Below, one piece after another: positions 53,127 through 63,204 of a stretch of 64,000 bases of DNA. A program made the position numbers and the translations under genes. Below the pieces are notes generated by a model. The model was not told the DNA's origin. It saw only the letters and a list, made by a program, of their open reading frames with translations, and did no database searches. The first letter of the stretch is position 1. The number at the start of each line of letters is the position of its first letter. Source of the stretch: Dorea longicatena (lineage in GTDB: Bacteria; Bacillota; Clostridia; Lachnospirales; Lachnospiraceae). The DNA lies in NCBI RefSeq assembly GCF_024168045.1, contig NZ_CP100126.1, positions 761,501 through 825,500 on the forward strand. The letters are read 5' to 3'.

Positions 53127-53708
53127 ATGGAGCGAAAAAGTGAATTGACAAAAGCACTATTGGGGGAAAAATTTAAAGAACTGGTAGCGAAAAAAGGATT
53201 TGAAAAACTGACGATCAAGATGATCACAGATGCAGCAGGGGTAATTCGCCCGACATTTTATAATTATTTTCAAGATAAATACGAAGTGATGGAATGGCTT
53301 TTGTGGGAAGATGTATTTAAAGAAGTCTCGAAGCTTATGGAGCAGGAACGTGGAATGGAGTCCTTAAAGCTGCTGTTCCGGAAATTTGAAGAAGATAAGA
53401 CTTATTACGAAAAAGTATTTGAAGTGACCGGTCAGAATTCTTTTGAGGAGATGTTATATGGACGGATTTTTAATATGGAAGAAATTTTGGTAAAGCATCA
53501 TCCGTTAAAACACTTAAGTAATATGCCACACGTCGACGAAAAGGTATTTCTGGAATTTCATGCAATATCATTGGTGAATGGACTGAAATATTGGCTTATC
53601 CGGGAAAGCAAAAATATTTCGGCGGGAGATGCAATGGAATTTTATCAGTATATGATGTCACATTCAATCCTGGATCTGTTGGACATTGAGAATACGGAGA
53701 AAAAATAA
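53127..53708 (+). CDS. TetR/AcrR-family regulator
   Basis: 193 residues. Helix-turn-helix: KGFEKLTIKMITDAAGVIRPTFYNYFQDKYEVMEWLLWED, very similar in plan to the TetR at 40055, so both belong to the group with YfiR/DhaS-like C-terminal helices. The promoter region contains TTGACA (53050) and TATAAT (53081), too far apart to pair directly, plus a weak GACA-N8-TGTC dyad. Target genes are not evident; mntP upstream is one candidate. Confidence 0.85.
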   Translation: MERKSELTKALLGEKFKELVAKKGFEKLTIKMITDAAGVIRPTFYNYFQDKYEVMEWLLWEDVFKEVSKLMEQERGMESLKLLFRKFEEDKTYYEKVFEVTGQNSFEEMLYGRIFNMEEILVKHHPLKHLSNMPHVDEKVFLEFHAISLVNGLKYWLIRESKNISAGDAMEFYQYMMSHSILDLLDIENTEKK

Positions 53709-53737
53709 AGGGTTTCACTACACAGAGTGGAACCCTT
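53708..53737. terminator. Bidirectional terminator between convergent genes
   Basis: AAGGGTTTCACT pairs with AGTGGAACCCTT (53726-53737) with one mismatch; T-runs exist on both strands. It overlaps the 3' ends of the TetR gene and yitT. Confidence 0.85.
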
Positions 53738-54560
53738 TTCCTATAATCTCGCTGGTATTGGATATCAGTAAGAATGCACCAGTTGTATGAGCTTTTATGA
53801 AATTACGAAGCTTGATTGCTTCATTTGGACTAAGTACAGTCAGGATGATATATTTGTCATCGCCTGTGAAGGCACCCTGTGCGAGTACGATTGTTGCACC
53901 TCGTTTCAGGTCATTTTTGATAAATTCACAGATTGGTTCCGGCTCGCTGCATACCACGTGGAAATACTTCGAGCGGTTCAGACTTTCAATCAGACTGTCG
54001 ATCAGTGTCGAACGCATCGTAAGACCGAGCAGTGAATAAAGACCCGTCTTAATGTCAAATACGAAGAAACCGGCGATTGTGAATAAGATATCGGAAGCAA
54101 GCAAGCCTTTTCCGATGTCAACGCTGGTGTATTTCTTCAATATCATGGCAATAACATCCGTGCCCCCGCTGGATGCTCCGATATTGAACAGAATGGCCGA
54201 ACCGATGGCAGGAAGTACAATCGCGAAGATCAGTTCCAGCAATGGTTCGTTGGTAAGCGGGTGGCTCATTGGATAGATACGTTCCAGTCCGGACAGCGTG
54301 ACAGAAAGTAGGATACTACTGTATGCAGTCTGTGCAGCAAATTTTTTTCCGAGAACGAAAAGCCCTATGATCAGAAGGAGCATATTCGCAATGAAGGAAA
54401 AATCACTGGCCGAAAGAGGAGTGAACTTGGCAACGAGTACCGCAAAACCGGTGATACCACCAAACGTGAAGTTGTTGGCGAACTTGAAAAAGTAGATACC
54501 CACTGCCATGATCAACGTACTGACAGTGAGTAATGTAAAGTTTTTTAAATGTTCTTTCAT
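53718..54560 (-). CDS. YitT-family membrane protein
   Basis: 280 residues. Five or six membrane spans (GIYFFKFANNFTFGGITGFAVLVAKF ... NIGASSGGTDVIAMILKKYTSVDIGKGLLASDILFTI) make the YitT domain; the last ~85 residues (KYFHVVCSEPEPICEFIKNDLKRGATIVLAQGAFTGDDKYIILTVL) are the cytoplasmic DUF2179 domain with a ferredoxin-like fold. Function is not established. Single gene converging on the TetR gene. Confidence 0.88.
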   Translation of the reverse strand: MKEHLKNFTLLTVSTLIMAVGIYFFKFANNFTFGGITGFAVLVAKFTPLSASDFSFIANMLLLIIGLFVLGKKFAAQTAYSSILLSVTLSGLERIYPMSHPLTNEPLLELIFAIVLPAIGSAILFNIGASSGGTDVIAMILKKYTSVDIGKGLLASDILFTIAGFFVFDIKTGLYSLLGLTMRSTLIDSLIESLNRSKYFHVVCSEPEPICEFIKNDLKRGATIVLAQGAFTGDDKYIILTVLSPNEAIKLRNFIKAHTTGAFLLISNTSEIIGKGFHSV

Positions 54561-54707
54561 TTGAAAATTCCCCAGTTTTCCTTTTGTAATTATTAAATTT
54601 TTATATCCTCAATGATTGTAACGCTCATATATGGAAAAGTCAACGGATTGGTGATATATTATTAAGAGACAAAATATTCAGAAAAATGACGGGGAGGACA
54701 AGAAAAA

Positions 54708-55823
54708 ATGAAACTTTTTTGGCAGAAGGCGGAAGTTCAGAAGTTTGAGCACGCAAAAGATTTTGCAGAAGAATATAATATAGGAAAGAAAGACTTTATT
54801 CTTGCAAGTAAAAGCACGTATGAGGCGTATTTTGCAGCGCTTGGATTAGAGGCACATGTAGAATATAAAAGCAAATATGGAAAAGGTGAGCCTACGGACG
54901 AGATGATCGATGCATTACTGGCAGATTTCCGTAAGACAGACTGTGACAGAATTATTGCAATCGGAGGAGGAGCAGTTATCGATATGGCTAAGATCCTGGT
55001 GCTCGCAGGAGATTATAGTGCGGAAGAAATCTTTGGAAGAAAGGTTCCGCTTAAGAGAGCAAAAACGTTGATCGCAGTACCAACTACGTGTGGTGCGGGT
55101 TCTGAGGTCTCGAATGTATCAATTGCAGAATTTACAAAGCTGCATACCAAGATGGGGCTTGCTGTCGACGAGATTTATGCAGACCGTGCGGTATTGATTC
55201 CGGAATTGCTGACAGGACTTCCATATTCATTTTTTGCAACGAGTGCGATCGATGCATTTATCCATGCGATTGAATCTTATGTGTCTCCGAAAGCTACTTT
55301 GTATACACAGATGTTCAGTATGAAGGCAATGGAGATGATCATGGAAGGCTTCCGTAAAATTGCAGAACATGGAGAAGCATTCCGAATGAATCTGCTGGAT
55401 GACTTCCTGACGGCAAGTAACCTTGCCGGAATTGCATTTGGCAATGCCGGAACGGGAGCGGTACATGCCATGTCTTATCCGTTAAGTGGTGTTTATCATG
55501 TTACACACGGAGAAGCAAATTACCAGTTCCTTACAGCGGTATTTGCAAAATATCAGGAATTAGATCCGGATGGAAGAATCAAGAAATTAAATAGTTTCTT
55601 AAGTAATGTTTTAGAGTGCGATGCAGACTTGGTATATGTGGAGATCGGAAAACTTTTGGATCAGATCATTGCAAGAAAACCATTGCATGAATATGGAATG
55701 AAGGAAGAAGAGATCGAGAGTTTTGCTAAGACTGTAGAAGAGACACAGCAGAGACTTCTGAATCAGAGTTATGTAAAACTGACATGGCAGCAGATGGCAG
55801 AGATTTATAAAGAACTGTATTAA
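54708..55823 (+). CDS. Iron-containing dehydrogenase, 4-hydroxybutyrate dehydrogenase type
   Basis: 371 residues, the length of clostridial 4-hydroxybutyrate dehydrogenase. NAD site IAIGGGAVIDMAK, PTTCGAGSEVSNVS, and iron-binding AIDAFIHAIESY and GAVHAMSYPLSGVYHVTHGEAN. The enzyme reduces succinate semialdehyde in fermentation; no companion genes of that pathway are nearby, so the assignment rests on overall resemblance. GGGGAGGACAAG precedes the ATG. Eno follows 61 bases later. Confidence 0.85.
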   Translation: MKLFWQKAEVQKFEHAKDFAEEYNIGKKDFILASKSTYEAYFAALGLEAHVEYKSKYGKGEPTDEMIDALLADFRKTDCDRIIAIGGGAVIDMAKILVLAGDYSAEEIFGRKVPLKRAKTLIAVPTTCGAGSEVSNVSIAEFTKLHTKMGLAVDEIYADRAVLIPELLTGLPYSFFATSAIDAFIHAIESYVSPKATLYTQMFSMKAMEMIMEGFRKIAEHGEAFRMNLLDDFLTASNLAGIAFGNAGTGAVHAMSYPLSGVYHVTHGEANYQFLTAVFAKYQELDPDGRIKKLNSFLSNVLECDADLVYVEIGKLLDQIIARKPLHEYGMKEEEIESFAKTVEETQQRLLNQSYVKLTWQQMAEIYKELY

Positions 55824-55884
55824 AGGTTGAATGGTTTATTCCGCATCGGAACATACTATCCTTCATAAGAGGAGGATAGAAATA

Positions 55885-57219
55885 ATGTATAAGTATTTAC
55901 CCATTACGGATGTATACGCAAGAGAAATACTTGATTCAAGAGGAAATCCGACGATAGAAGTGGAAGTGCTGGCAGGAGATGAATTCTGCGGTCGGGCAAG
56001 TGTGCCATCCGGTGCATCGACCGGAAAGTATGAAGCACTGGAATTACGGGATAAAGAAGAACGGTACGGAGGGCTTGGCGTACAACAGGCAGCAGATCAT
56101 GTTAATGCAAGGATTGCACCGGAAGTGATAGGTATGAACGTGTTGGATCAGGCGGCAGTCGATCAGACGATGATCAGGCTTGACGGGACAAAGAACAAGT
56201 CCAATCTCGGAGCCAATGCCATGCTTGGCGTGTCTCTTGCGACTGCAAGAGCAGCGGCCGGGGCGCTTGGACTGCCGCTGTATTCGTATCTTGGCGGTAC
56301 GAATGTAAAGAAACTTCCGGTTCCGATGATGAATATCATGAACGGAGGTAGACATGCGGACAATACGATCGATATTCAGGAATTTATGATCATGCCTGTA
56401 GGTGCAGGAAATTTTAAGAATGGACTTCAGATGTGTGCAGAAGTATATCATGAACTGAAACAGCTTTTGAAACAGCTGGAATATAGTACTGCAGTGGGAG
56501 ATGAAGGTGGATTTGCACCGGATCTTCATAATGCGGATGAGGTTTTGCGCCTGATGGTAAAAGCGGTAGAGAAAGCAGGATACCAGCCGGGAAAAGAAGT
56601 TGCGATCGCACTGGATGTAGCTGCATCGGAATTGTATGATAAGAATTTTAAGAAATATGTTTTCGACGGTGAGGCGAAGAAAAAAGGGTACAAGATTGTC
56701 CGTTCAGCAGAAGAACTGATTGATTACTATGAGGAAATGATAGAAAAATATCCGGTTGTATCCATTGAAGATCCGTTAGATGAAGATGACTGGGAAGGAT
56801 GGAAAACTCTGACAGACAGGCTCGGAGAGCGGGTACAGTTAGTCGGTGATGATCTGTTCGTGACGAATACCCGAAGGCTTGCGAAAGGAATACGGAGAAA
56901 AGCAGCCAATGCGATACTAATCAAGGTAAATCAGATCGGGACTTTGACAGAAAGCTTTGAAGCAGTGAAGATGGCGCAGAATGCAGGATATAAGACTGTG
57001 ATTTCACACCGGTCAGGAGAGACTGCAGATACCTTTATTGCAGATATTGCAGTAGCGGCAGAGGCAGGGCAGATTAAGACCGGGGCTCCATGCCGGTCAG
57101 AACGGGTGGAAAAATATAATCAATTGCTGAGGATTGAAGAAAGACTGGGAGATGTGGCTGAGTATCAGAGCCCATTTGTACAAAAGACGGATGAGTTGAA
57201 AGATTCACTTGCCTTATAA
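55885..57219 (+). CDS. eno: Enolase
   Basis: 444 residues from ATG 55885 (AGAGGAGG ending at 55875); the in-frame ATG at 55831 adds an unrelated leader. Motifs: [78 protein letters not shown] and SHRSGETAD. Catalyses 2-phosphoglycerate to phosphoenolpyruvate. Somewhat freer codon use than the ribosomal genes, and not next to other glycolytic genes here. It may be one of two enolases in the genome. Confidence 0.94.
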   Translation: MYKYLPITDVYAREILDSRGNPTIEVEVLAGDEFCGRASVPSGASTGKYEALELRDKEERYGGLGVQQAADHVNARIAPEVIGMNVLDQAAVDQTMIRLDGTKNKSNLGANAMLGVSLATARAAAGALGLPLYSYLGGTNVKKLPVPMMNIMNGGRHADNTIDIQEFMIMPVGAGNFKNGLQMCAEVYHELKQLLKQLEYSTAVGDEGGFAPDLHNADEVLRLMVKAVEKAGYQPGKEVAIALDVAASELYDKNFKKYVFDGEAKKKGYKIVRSAEELIDYYEEMIEKYPVVSIEDPLDEDDWEGWKTLTDRLGERVQLVGDDLFVTNTRRLAKGIRRKAANAILIKVNQIGTLTESFEAVKMAQNAGYKTVISHRSGETADTFIADIAVAAEAGQIKTGAPCRSERVEKYNQLLRIEERLGDVAEYQSPFVQKTDELKDSLAL

Positions 57220-57268
57220 GAAACCCTGTGATAAAATAAATGTGGTTTATCCGCAGGAGGTGTGAATA

Positions 57269-57511
57269 GTGGACATTTTAAAGATTGTATTAATGATAAT
57301 ATTTGCAATAGACTGTATCGCATTAACCATAGTCGTGTTAATGCAGGAAGGTAAGTCAGCAGGGCTTGGTGCCATTAGTGGTATCGCTGATACTTACTGG
57401 GGACAGAACAAGGGACGTTCTATGGAAGGTGCACTGGTGAAGTCTACAAAATTCCTTGCGATTTTGTTTATTGTACTGGCAGCAGTGTTGAATTTAAAAG
57501 TATTTGCATAG
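57269..57511 (+). CDS. secG: Preprotein translocase subunit SecG
   Basis: 80 residues with a GTG start behind AGGAGGTG. Two membrane spans flank the typical VLMQEGKSAGLGAISGIADTYWGQNKGRSMEG loop. SecG assists SecYE in protein export. It heads the common secG-rnr-smpB-ssrA order of Firmicutes. A terminator lies between secG and rnr. Confidence 0.94.
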   Translation: MDILKIVLMIIFAIDCIALTIVVLMQEGKSAGLGAISGIADTYWGQNKGRSMEGALVKSTKFLAILFIVLAAVLNLKVFA

Positions 57512-57535
57512 GATAGAGCATATTTTTAGAAGATG

Positions 57536-57569
57536 AAAGGGACACTCCTGTATGGGGGTGTCCCTTTTT
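57536..57569 (+). terminator. Intrinsic terminator between secG and rnr
   Basis: AAAGGGACAC pairs with GTGTCCCTTT, extended by CC/GG inside, followed by TTTTTC. Genes continue 26 bases later, so some read-through or a hidden promoter must serve rnr. Confidence 0.85.
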
Positions 57570-57594
57570 CAACGATGCAGGAGAGTATATGAAT

Positions 57595-59751
57595 ATGAGT
57601 AAGAAATTTGATAAGAGAAAAAAAGTCGTCTATGACCTGATCTGCGACGATTTATATACACCGATGAAATTTAAGGAACTGGCCATGCTTCTGCGTGTGG
57701 CAAAAGAAGACAGGGATGAGCTGCGCCAGATACTGGAATCACTGGAACAGGAAGGAAAGATTTATCTTTCCAAGAGAGGAAAGTACTGTAAAGGACATGC
57801 AAAGCGTCTGACCGGTGTATTCCGTGCAAGCCTTAAGGGATTCGGTTTTGTTGTACTGGATGAAGATGATTCGGCAGATGTATTTATCGGAGAAGATGAT
57901 ATCTGTGGGGCGTTCGATGGAGACCATGTCGAGATTGTGCTGACAAAAGAGCCGGAGGGAAGAAGCCGTGAAGGAAAGATTGTGAAGATCCTGGAGCGTG
58001 GACTTTCGAAAGTGGTCGGACTGTATCGTATGAAGCCGGGCAAAAAGTTTGGATTTGTAATTCCGGATAATCAGAGACTGGATCAGGATATATTTGTACC
58101 GGTTGAAAAATCAAGAGGAGCAGTGGACGGACATAAAGTTGTAGTGGAACTGACTTCTTATGGAGAAAATGGGAAAAAACCGGAAGGAAAGATCGTGGAG
58201 ATCATCGGACATCTGAATGACCCTGGGACGGATATTATGTCAATCGTAAAGGGGTATGATCTTCCGGTAGAATTTCCGGATAAAGTGTTAAGACAGGCAG
58301 AACGCGTAGCAAAGCCGGTCAGTGAAGCGGATATGAATGGAAGAAAAGACTTGCGCGACTGGCAAATGGTCACGATCGATGGGGAAGATGCAAAGGATCT
58401 GGATGATGCCGTGTCACTGGTAAAAGACGGTGAAAATTATATTCTGGGTGTGCATATTGCAGATGTAACAAATTATGTGCAGGAGAATAGTGCGCTTGAC
58501 AGAGAAGCTTTAGAAAGAGGAACCAGTGTTTATCTCGTAGACCGTGTAATCCCGATGCTTCCACATACGCTTTCGAACGGAATGTGTTCATTAAATGCAG
58601 GTGAGGACCGGTTGGCATTGAGCTGCATTATGACGGTAGATCCGTCAGGAGAAGTGGTTGCCCACGAGATTGCCGAGACGGTAATCCATGTGAACCGCAG
58701 GATGTCTTACACCAGTGTGAAAAAGATCCTGACTGATCATGATGAAGCTGAAACAGAAGAATACAGGGAACTGGTTCCGATGTTTGAACGGATGCAGGAG
58801 CTTTCCGGTATTTTAAGAGCCAGAAGAAAGAAACGAGGCTCGATTGATTTTGATTTTCCGGAGACCAAGATGATTCTGGATGAGAACGGAAAGCCGGTCG
58901 ATATCAGACCATATGACAGAAATGTTGCGACGAAGATCATTGAAGATTTTATGCTTCTGGCAAATGAGACGGTGGCAGAAGACGGTTACTGGCAGGAACT
59001 TCCATTTTTATACCGGTCCCATGAAACACCGGATGAAGAAAAGATCCGTACGTTGGCAACATTTATCAATAATTTTGGATATTCTATGCACATAGGAGTA
59101 AATGAAATCAGACCAAAAGAAATTCAAAAGTTGCTTACAAAAGTAGAAGATACTCCGGAAGAGGCAATGATCAGCCGACTGGCATTACGTTCCATGAAGC
59201 AGGCAAAATATACGGTGGAGAATGATGGACATTTTGGACTGGCAGCTAATTATTATACACATTTTACTTCTCCGATCCGTAGATATCCGGATCTTCAGAT
59301 TCACCGGATTATCAAAGATAATCTGCGGGGAAGAATGAATGCGGATAAGATGGAACATTACCGGCCTATCCTTCCGGAAGTGGCAAAGCGTTCCAGTGAG
59401 ATGGAGCGTCGTGCAGATGAAGCAGAACGTGAGACAGTCAAATTAAAGAAAGTAGAATATATGCAGGCGCATATAGGAGAAGAATTTGAAGGTGTGATAT
59501 CAGGAATAACAAAATGGGGCATGTATGTGGAACTTCCGAATACGATAGAAGGTCTGGTTCATGTAACGAATATGACGGATGATCATTATGAATATAATGA
59601 AGAACGCTATGAGATGATGGGGATGCATACACGGAAAGTGTATAAACTAGGCGAAGGACTAAGAGTCCGGGTGCTGGATGCAGACCGTCTGATGCGTACG
59701 ATTGATTTTAAGATTGTAAATCAGGGAGGTGCCGGAGATGGCGAAGAGTAA
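57595..59751 (+). CDS. rnr: Ribonuclease R
   Basis: 718 residues from ATG 57595 (AGGAGAG 9 bases upstream; ATG 57589 is only 3 bases away). Order: N-terminal helix-turn-helix, cold-shock domains ([19 protein letters not shown]), the RNB catalytic domain with [16 protein letters not shown] (four active-site Asp) and [18 protein letters not shown], and the S1 domain ([22 protein letters not shown]). Degrades structured RNA and tmRNA-tagged messages. It overlaps smpB by 14 bases. Confidence 0.96.
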   Translation: MSKKFDKRKKVVYDLICDDLYTPMKFKELAMLLRVAKEDRDELRQILESLEQEGKIYLSKRGKYCKGHAKRLTGVFRASLKGFGFVVLDEDDSADVFIGEDDICGAFDGDHVEIVLTKEPEGRSREGKIVKILERGLSKVVGLYRMKPGKKFGFVIPDNQRLDQDIFVPVEKSRGAVDGHKVVVELTSYGENGKKPEGKIVEIIGHLNDPGTDIMSIVKGYDLPVEFPDKVLRQAERVAKPVSEADMNGRKDLRDWQMVTIDGEDAKDLDDAVSLVKDGENYILGVHIADVTNYVQENSALDREALERGTSVYLVDRVIPMLPHTLSNGMCSLNAGEDRLALSCIMTVDPSGEVVAHEIAETVIHVNRRMSYTSVKKILTDHDEAETEEYRELVPMFERMQELSGILRARRKKRGSIDFDFPETKMILDENGKPVDIRPYDRNVATKIIEDFMLLANETVAEDGYWQELPFLYRSHETPDEEKIRTLATFINNFGYSMHIGVNEIRPKEIQKLLTKVEDTPEEAMISRLALRSMKQAKYTVENDGHFGLAANYYTHFTSPIRRYPDLQIHRIIKDNLRGRMNADKMEHYRPILPEVAKRSSEMERRADEAERETVKLKKVEYMQAHIGEEFEGVISGITKWGMYVELPNTIEGLVHVTNMTDDHYEYNEERYEMMGMHTRKVYKLGEGLRVRVLDADRLMRTIDFKIVNQGGAGDGEE

Positions 59752-60202
59752 TGACAAGATGATTGCAAACAATAAAAAGGCATATCATGATTATTTTATT
59801 TTGGATAAGATCGAAACAGGAATTGCTCTGCACGGGACAGAAGTGAAATCACTCCGTATGGGAAAATGTAGCATAAAAGAATCCTTCATCCGTATTGAGA
59901 ACGGAGAGGTATTCATATATGGTATGCATATCAGCCCTTATGAAAAAGGAAATATCTTCAATAAAGATCCGCTCAGAGTCAGAAAATTACTTCTTCATAA
60001 ATCAGAGATCAACAAACTGATCGGTAAGACAAAAGAAAAAGGAATGGCGATCGTGCCTTTGAAAGTCTATTTTAAAGGAAGTCTTGTAAAAGTAGAGATC
60101 GGTCTGGCAAAAGGTAAGAAATTATATGATAAACGTCAGGATATCGCAAAGAAAGACCAGAAGCGTGAAGCAGAACGCGATTTCAAGATGAAACTCAGAT
60201 AG
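59738..60202 (+). CDS. smpB: tmRNA-binding protein SmpB
   Basis: 154 residues from ATG 59738, behind GGGAGGTG; the in-frame GTG at 59729 overlaps it. Motifs: [57 protein letters not shown] and the basic tail [19 protein letters not shown], which enters the mRNA channel. Partner of ssrA 2.4 kb downstream. Confidence 0.97.
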   Translation: MAKSNDKMIANNKKAYHDYFILDKIETGIALHGTEVKSLRMGKCSIKESFIRIENGEVFIYGMHISPYEKGNIFNKDPLRVRKLLLHKSEINKLIGKTKEKGMAIVPLKVYFKGSLVKVEIGLAKGKKLYDKRQDIAKKDQKREAERDFKMKLR

Positions 60203-60224
60203 AATACAGACAGGAGAGGACAAA

Positions 60225-60455
60225 ATGGTACCGACAAAGAAAGAAGAATTAAGAGATCTGGTCACACAGACTACAATGGAGACTTATGAGGAGCTGACTC
60301 CGCATCTGGTACAGCTCATTAATGAGACAAACAGCAATCCGAAACTGACAGAGAGCCAGAAACAGGATGAGATTTCTTTACATATGATGGGATTTGTAAA
60401 GTCCTGTACCAATGAGATTATCATTGAAGTGCTTGGAGAAATCCTTGGATTGTGA
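60225..60455 (+). CDS. Small hypothetical protein, 76 residues
   Basis: Not recognised. Predicted helical throughout (TMETYEELTPHLVQLINETN, ESQKQDEISLHMMGFVKSCTNEIIIEVLGEIL). CAGGAGAGGAC before the ATG and the close spacing to smpB (22 bases) support a real gene. It might be co-transcribed with rnr-smpB. Confidence 0.7.
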   Translation: MVPTKKEELRDLVTQTTMETYEELTPHLVQLINETNSNPKLTESQKQDEISLHMMGFVKSCTNEIIIEVLGEILGL

Positions 60456-60544
60456 AATTGTGGAAAAAATATGAGAAAAATAAAATCTGGTTGTGATAAT
60501 TGAACGAAATTATATACAACAACAGAAAAATATCAGAAAATTCC

Positions 60545-60628
60545 TTGACAAAGAAAGTTCTGAGCGTTAAACTACGGGACATAAAGCAAGGGCGCTTCGA
60601 AAATAATATTTCGAGGCGCTTTTTTTTT
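60545..60628 (+). promoter_or_regulatory. amt promoter followed at once by an intrinsic terminator (attenuator)
   Basis: TTGACA (60545-60550) and TAAACT (60568-60573), spacer 17. Transcription would begin near 60580. GCGCTTCGAAA (60592-60602) pairs with TTTCGAGGCGC (60609-60619, one G-U), followed by nine T (60620-60628). Only 23 bases remain before the amt ATG, with AGGAGG, so amt must be transcribed through this terminator. Confidence 0.8.
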
Positions 60629-60651
60629 GACAAGATGAAGGAGGAACTATT

Positions 60652-62406
60652 ATGACGAAAGAAGTATTATCAGCCATACAGGATGCTGTAGGCACACAGG
60701 TATTTGGAATCTGGTTTCTGATCGGTGCAGCATTGGTGTTTTTCATGCAGGCAGGATTTGCAATGGTAGAGACAGGATTTACCAGAGCGAAGAATGCAGG
60801 AAATATTATTATGAAGAATCTGATGGATTTCTGTATCGGAACTTGTGTATTTATCCCGCTTGGATTTGGAATTTTACTTGGTGAAGATGCACTTGGTGGA
60901 TTTATTGGAACTCCGACACTTGGAATTTTTACAGATTATGCAAATTTTGACTGGTCTAATTTTGTATTTAACTTAGTGTTCTGTGCAACAACGGCAACAA
61001 TCGTATCCGGAGCAATGGCAGAACGAACAAAATTCTTATCTTATTGTATTTATTCAGCTGTTATTTCAGCTATTGTATATCCAATCGAAGCACACTGGAT
61101 CTGGGGAGGCGGATGGCTTGCAAGTCTAGGCTTCCATGATTTTGCTGGCTCATGTGCGATCCATATGGTAGGCGGTACAACTGCTTTTATCGGAGCTGCA
61201 ATGGAAGGTGCCAGAATTGGTAAATTCACAAGAAATAAAGAAGGAAAAGTCACAAAAGTACATGCATTTCCTGGACATAATATTGTAATCGGTGCACTTG
61301 GATGCTTCATTCTCTGGTTTGGATGGTATGGATTCAATGGTGCGGCAGCAACAACCGGATCACAGCTAGCTTCAATTTTTATGGCAACAACGATCGCACC
61401 TGCAGTAGCAACGGTTGTATGTATGATCTTTACATGGGTCAAGTATGGAAAACCAGACGTTTCTATGTGTCTGAATGCTTCGCTTGCAGGTCTGGTAGCA
61501 ATTACAGCACCTTGTGATGTTGTAGATGCAGCAGGATCCGTTATTATCGGTGTTGTAGCAGGACTGCTGGTAGTATTTGGAGTATGGTTCTGTGATAATG
61601 TAGCTCATGTGGACGATCCTGTCGGTGCAGTTGCAGTTCACTGTTTAAACGGTATCTGGGGAACAATCGCAGTTGGTCTTTTTGCAACAAAGACAGCACC
61701 GGAATGTACACTCAAAGGTCTGTTCTACGGTGGAGGGTTCCATCAGCTTGGATTACAGCTTCTTGGTGTTGTAAGTGTTATGGCATGGACAATTGTGACT
61801 ATGACAATTGTATTCAAAATAATTGATAAAACTGTTGGACTGAGGGTATCAGAAGAAGAAGAAATTGTTGGTCTGGATTCAAAAGAGCATGGTCTTGCAT
61901 CTGCATATGCAGGATTCAGCTTGATGGATATCACAGAAGGAAGTATGAGTGTCAATGAAAATACAGAGCTTGGTGAAAATGATTATGATGAAGCGTCAGA
62001 TGTACAGCGAGCAGCATCTGTTAAAGTAACCACACCTGTAGATCCGTCAACAGGTATACATAAAGTAGTCATCATTGCAAAACTTTCAAGATATGAGAAA
62101 CTGAAGACAGCCCTTAATGATCTTGGTGTAACAGGTATGACCGTTACCCAGGTTATGGGATGTGGAGTTCAGAAAGGTGCAGGTGAGAAATACCGTGGAG
62201 TTGAGATGGATATAACGGTACTTCCAAAGGTTAAGGTAGAAGTTATCGTCGGAAGCATTTCAGTAGAGAAAGTGATTGACACTGTGAAGAGAACACTTTA
62301 CACTGGTCATGTCGGAGATGGAAAGATCTTTGTTTACAATGTACAGAAAGTTGTGAAAGTTCGTACCGGTGAGGAAGATTATGAAGCATTGAAGGATGTA
62401 GAGTAA
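60652..62406 (+). CDS. amt: Ammonium transporter fused to a P-II signal protein
   Basis: 584 residues. Residues 1-~405 are Amt with 11 spans; the twin pore histidines are in CAIHMVGG (H171) and AVHCLNGIWGT (H330). After a ~55-residue acidic linker, residues ~465-584 are a P-II/GlnK domain: KVVIIAKLSRYEKLKTALNDLGVTGMTV, T-loop KYRGVEM and B-loop GHVGDGKIFVYNV...RTGE. The T-loop tyrosine that is uridylylated in enteric GlnB/GlnK is methionine (M519), so that control is lost. GlnK normally plugs Amt; here the plug is built in. Confidence 0.95.
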   Translation: MTKEVLSAIQDAVGTQVFGIWFLIGAALVFFMQAGFAMVETGFTRAKNAGNIIMKNLMDFCIGTCVFIPLGFGILLGEDALGGFIGTPTLGIFTDYANFDWSNFVFNLVFCATTATIVSGAMAERTKFLSYCIYSAVISAIVYPIEAHWIWGGGWLASLGFHDFAGSCAIHMVGGTTAFIGAAMEGARIGKFTRNKEGKVTKVHAFPGHNIVIGALGCFILWFGWYGFNGAAATTGSQLASIFMATTIAPAVATVVCMIFTWVKYGKPDVSMCLNASLAGLVAITAPCDVVDAAGSVIIGVVAGLLVVFGVWFCDNVAHVDDPVGAVAVHCLNGIWGTIAVGLFATKTAPECTLKGLFYGGGFHQLGLQLLGVVSVMAWTIVTMTIVFKIIDKTVGLRVSEEEEIVGLDSKEHGLASAYAGFSLMDITEGSMSVNENTELGENDYDEASDVQRAASVKVTTPVDPSTGIHKVVIIAKLSRYEKLKTALNDLGVTGMTVTQVMGCGVQKGAGEKYRGVEMDITVLPKVKVEVIVGSISVEKVIDTVKRTLYTGHVGDGKIFVYNVQKVVKVRTGEEDYEALKDVE

Positions 62407-62443
62407 GGAGAATGTTTACGGTATTATACTGATTTGCAGCGAA

Positions 62444-62483
62444 AAGAGATGTATATGATATAATTTCATGTACGTCTCTTTTT
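62444..62483 (+). terminator. Intrinsic terminator after amt
   Basis: AAGAGATGTATATGA (62444-62458) pairs with TCATGTACGTCTCTT (62466-62480), two G-U pairs, followed by TTT. Confidence 0.9.
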
Positions 62484-62499
62484 AGATTACATAAGAGGC

Positions 62500-62529
62500 T
62501 TGACAAATAAAACAACTTGAGATTATAAT
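62500..62529 (+). promoter_or_regulatory. Promoter of ssrA
   Basis: TTGACA (62500-62505) and TATAAT (62524-62529), spacer 18. The mature tmRNA begins about 44 bases after the expected start, so the 5' leader would be removed by RNase P. Confidence 0.85.
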
Positions 62530-62579
62530 TAAATTTACGTAAAGACAGTCTGCAGACCAGAAGAAAGCATTTAGATTTA

Positions 62580-62927
62580 GGGCTTGTACTGGTTTCGACG
62601 GGGGTCTGGAAGTTGGAGAAGCCATCCGTAGCGGGACACTACGTTAAAAGTTCCACTTAAATATAAACGCAGACAATACAGAATTAGCGTACGCAGCCTA
62701 ATTAGGCCGCAGTCGGCCCCAGATCATCCGCTGTCCGGGTCACCGGCTTCAAACAGGCGGAGCACTTCGTTTCCAAAGCTTTGAGGAGATGGAAGAACTT
62801 ATGAAGCTACTAAAGTGAGGAACCTGTCATTAGGTGCCGCATGGAGGGAATGTTAATATAATGACTGTGATGGGAGATGCTCGAATGGATGGGCTTTCGG
62901 ACGCGGGTTCAACTCCCGCCAGGTCCA
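62580..62927 (+). ncRNA. ssrA: Transfer-messenger RNA (tmRNA)
   Basis: 348 bases. The 5' end GGGCTTGTACTGGTTTCGACG and the 3' end GGGTTCAACTCCCGCC plus AGGTCCA form the tRNA-like part. The acceptor stem GGGCTTG/CAGGTCC has a G-U third pair, the alanine identity mark. The message part reads GCA at 62669 to TAA at 62699-62701, giving the tag ADNTELAYAA. The genomic sequence after A73 is CTA, so CCA must be added after transcription. SmpB is encoded 2.4 kb upstream. Confidence 0.97.
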
Positions 62928-63058
62928 CTATAATATTAAGTAATACGGAGAACGTGTCATGGGCGGGTTTTCTTATATACTTAAGAACACAGAGGAAAGT
63001 CATAGTTTCTGAAGAATCGGTAAACTAGGGCTTTTCTTTTTATTTACGCGAGCAACGA

Positions 63059-63132
63059 GCCAAAGTCCGTGCTTGCACGAGACCTTGGCGACTGCCGCGA
63101 TAACTTGAGAAACTCGCGAAGCGTGTTTCTCA
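63059..63132. repeat. Two hairpins between ssrA and the EamA gene
   Basis: The 277 bases after ssrA hold no gene. GCCAA..GTC..GTG (from 63059) pairs with CAC..GAC..TTGGC (to 63089). TGAGAAAC.CGC (63106-63117) pairs with GCG.GTTTCTCA (63121-63132). Neither has a T-run. The G+C content is higher than around it, so it could be a dispersed intergenic repeat. Confidence 0.6.
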
Positions 63133-63204
63133 TAGTTCGTAATTATGAAAAACAAGGAAGCAACAAAATAAGAGAAGAAACAAATAGATTAACAGGAGGG
63201 TATT

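Noticed and set aside
62834..63028. Open frame of 64 codons over the end of ssrA
   Set aside because: The bases are the tRNA-like 3' part of the tmRNA; the frame is incidental.
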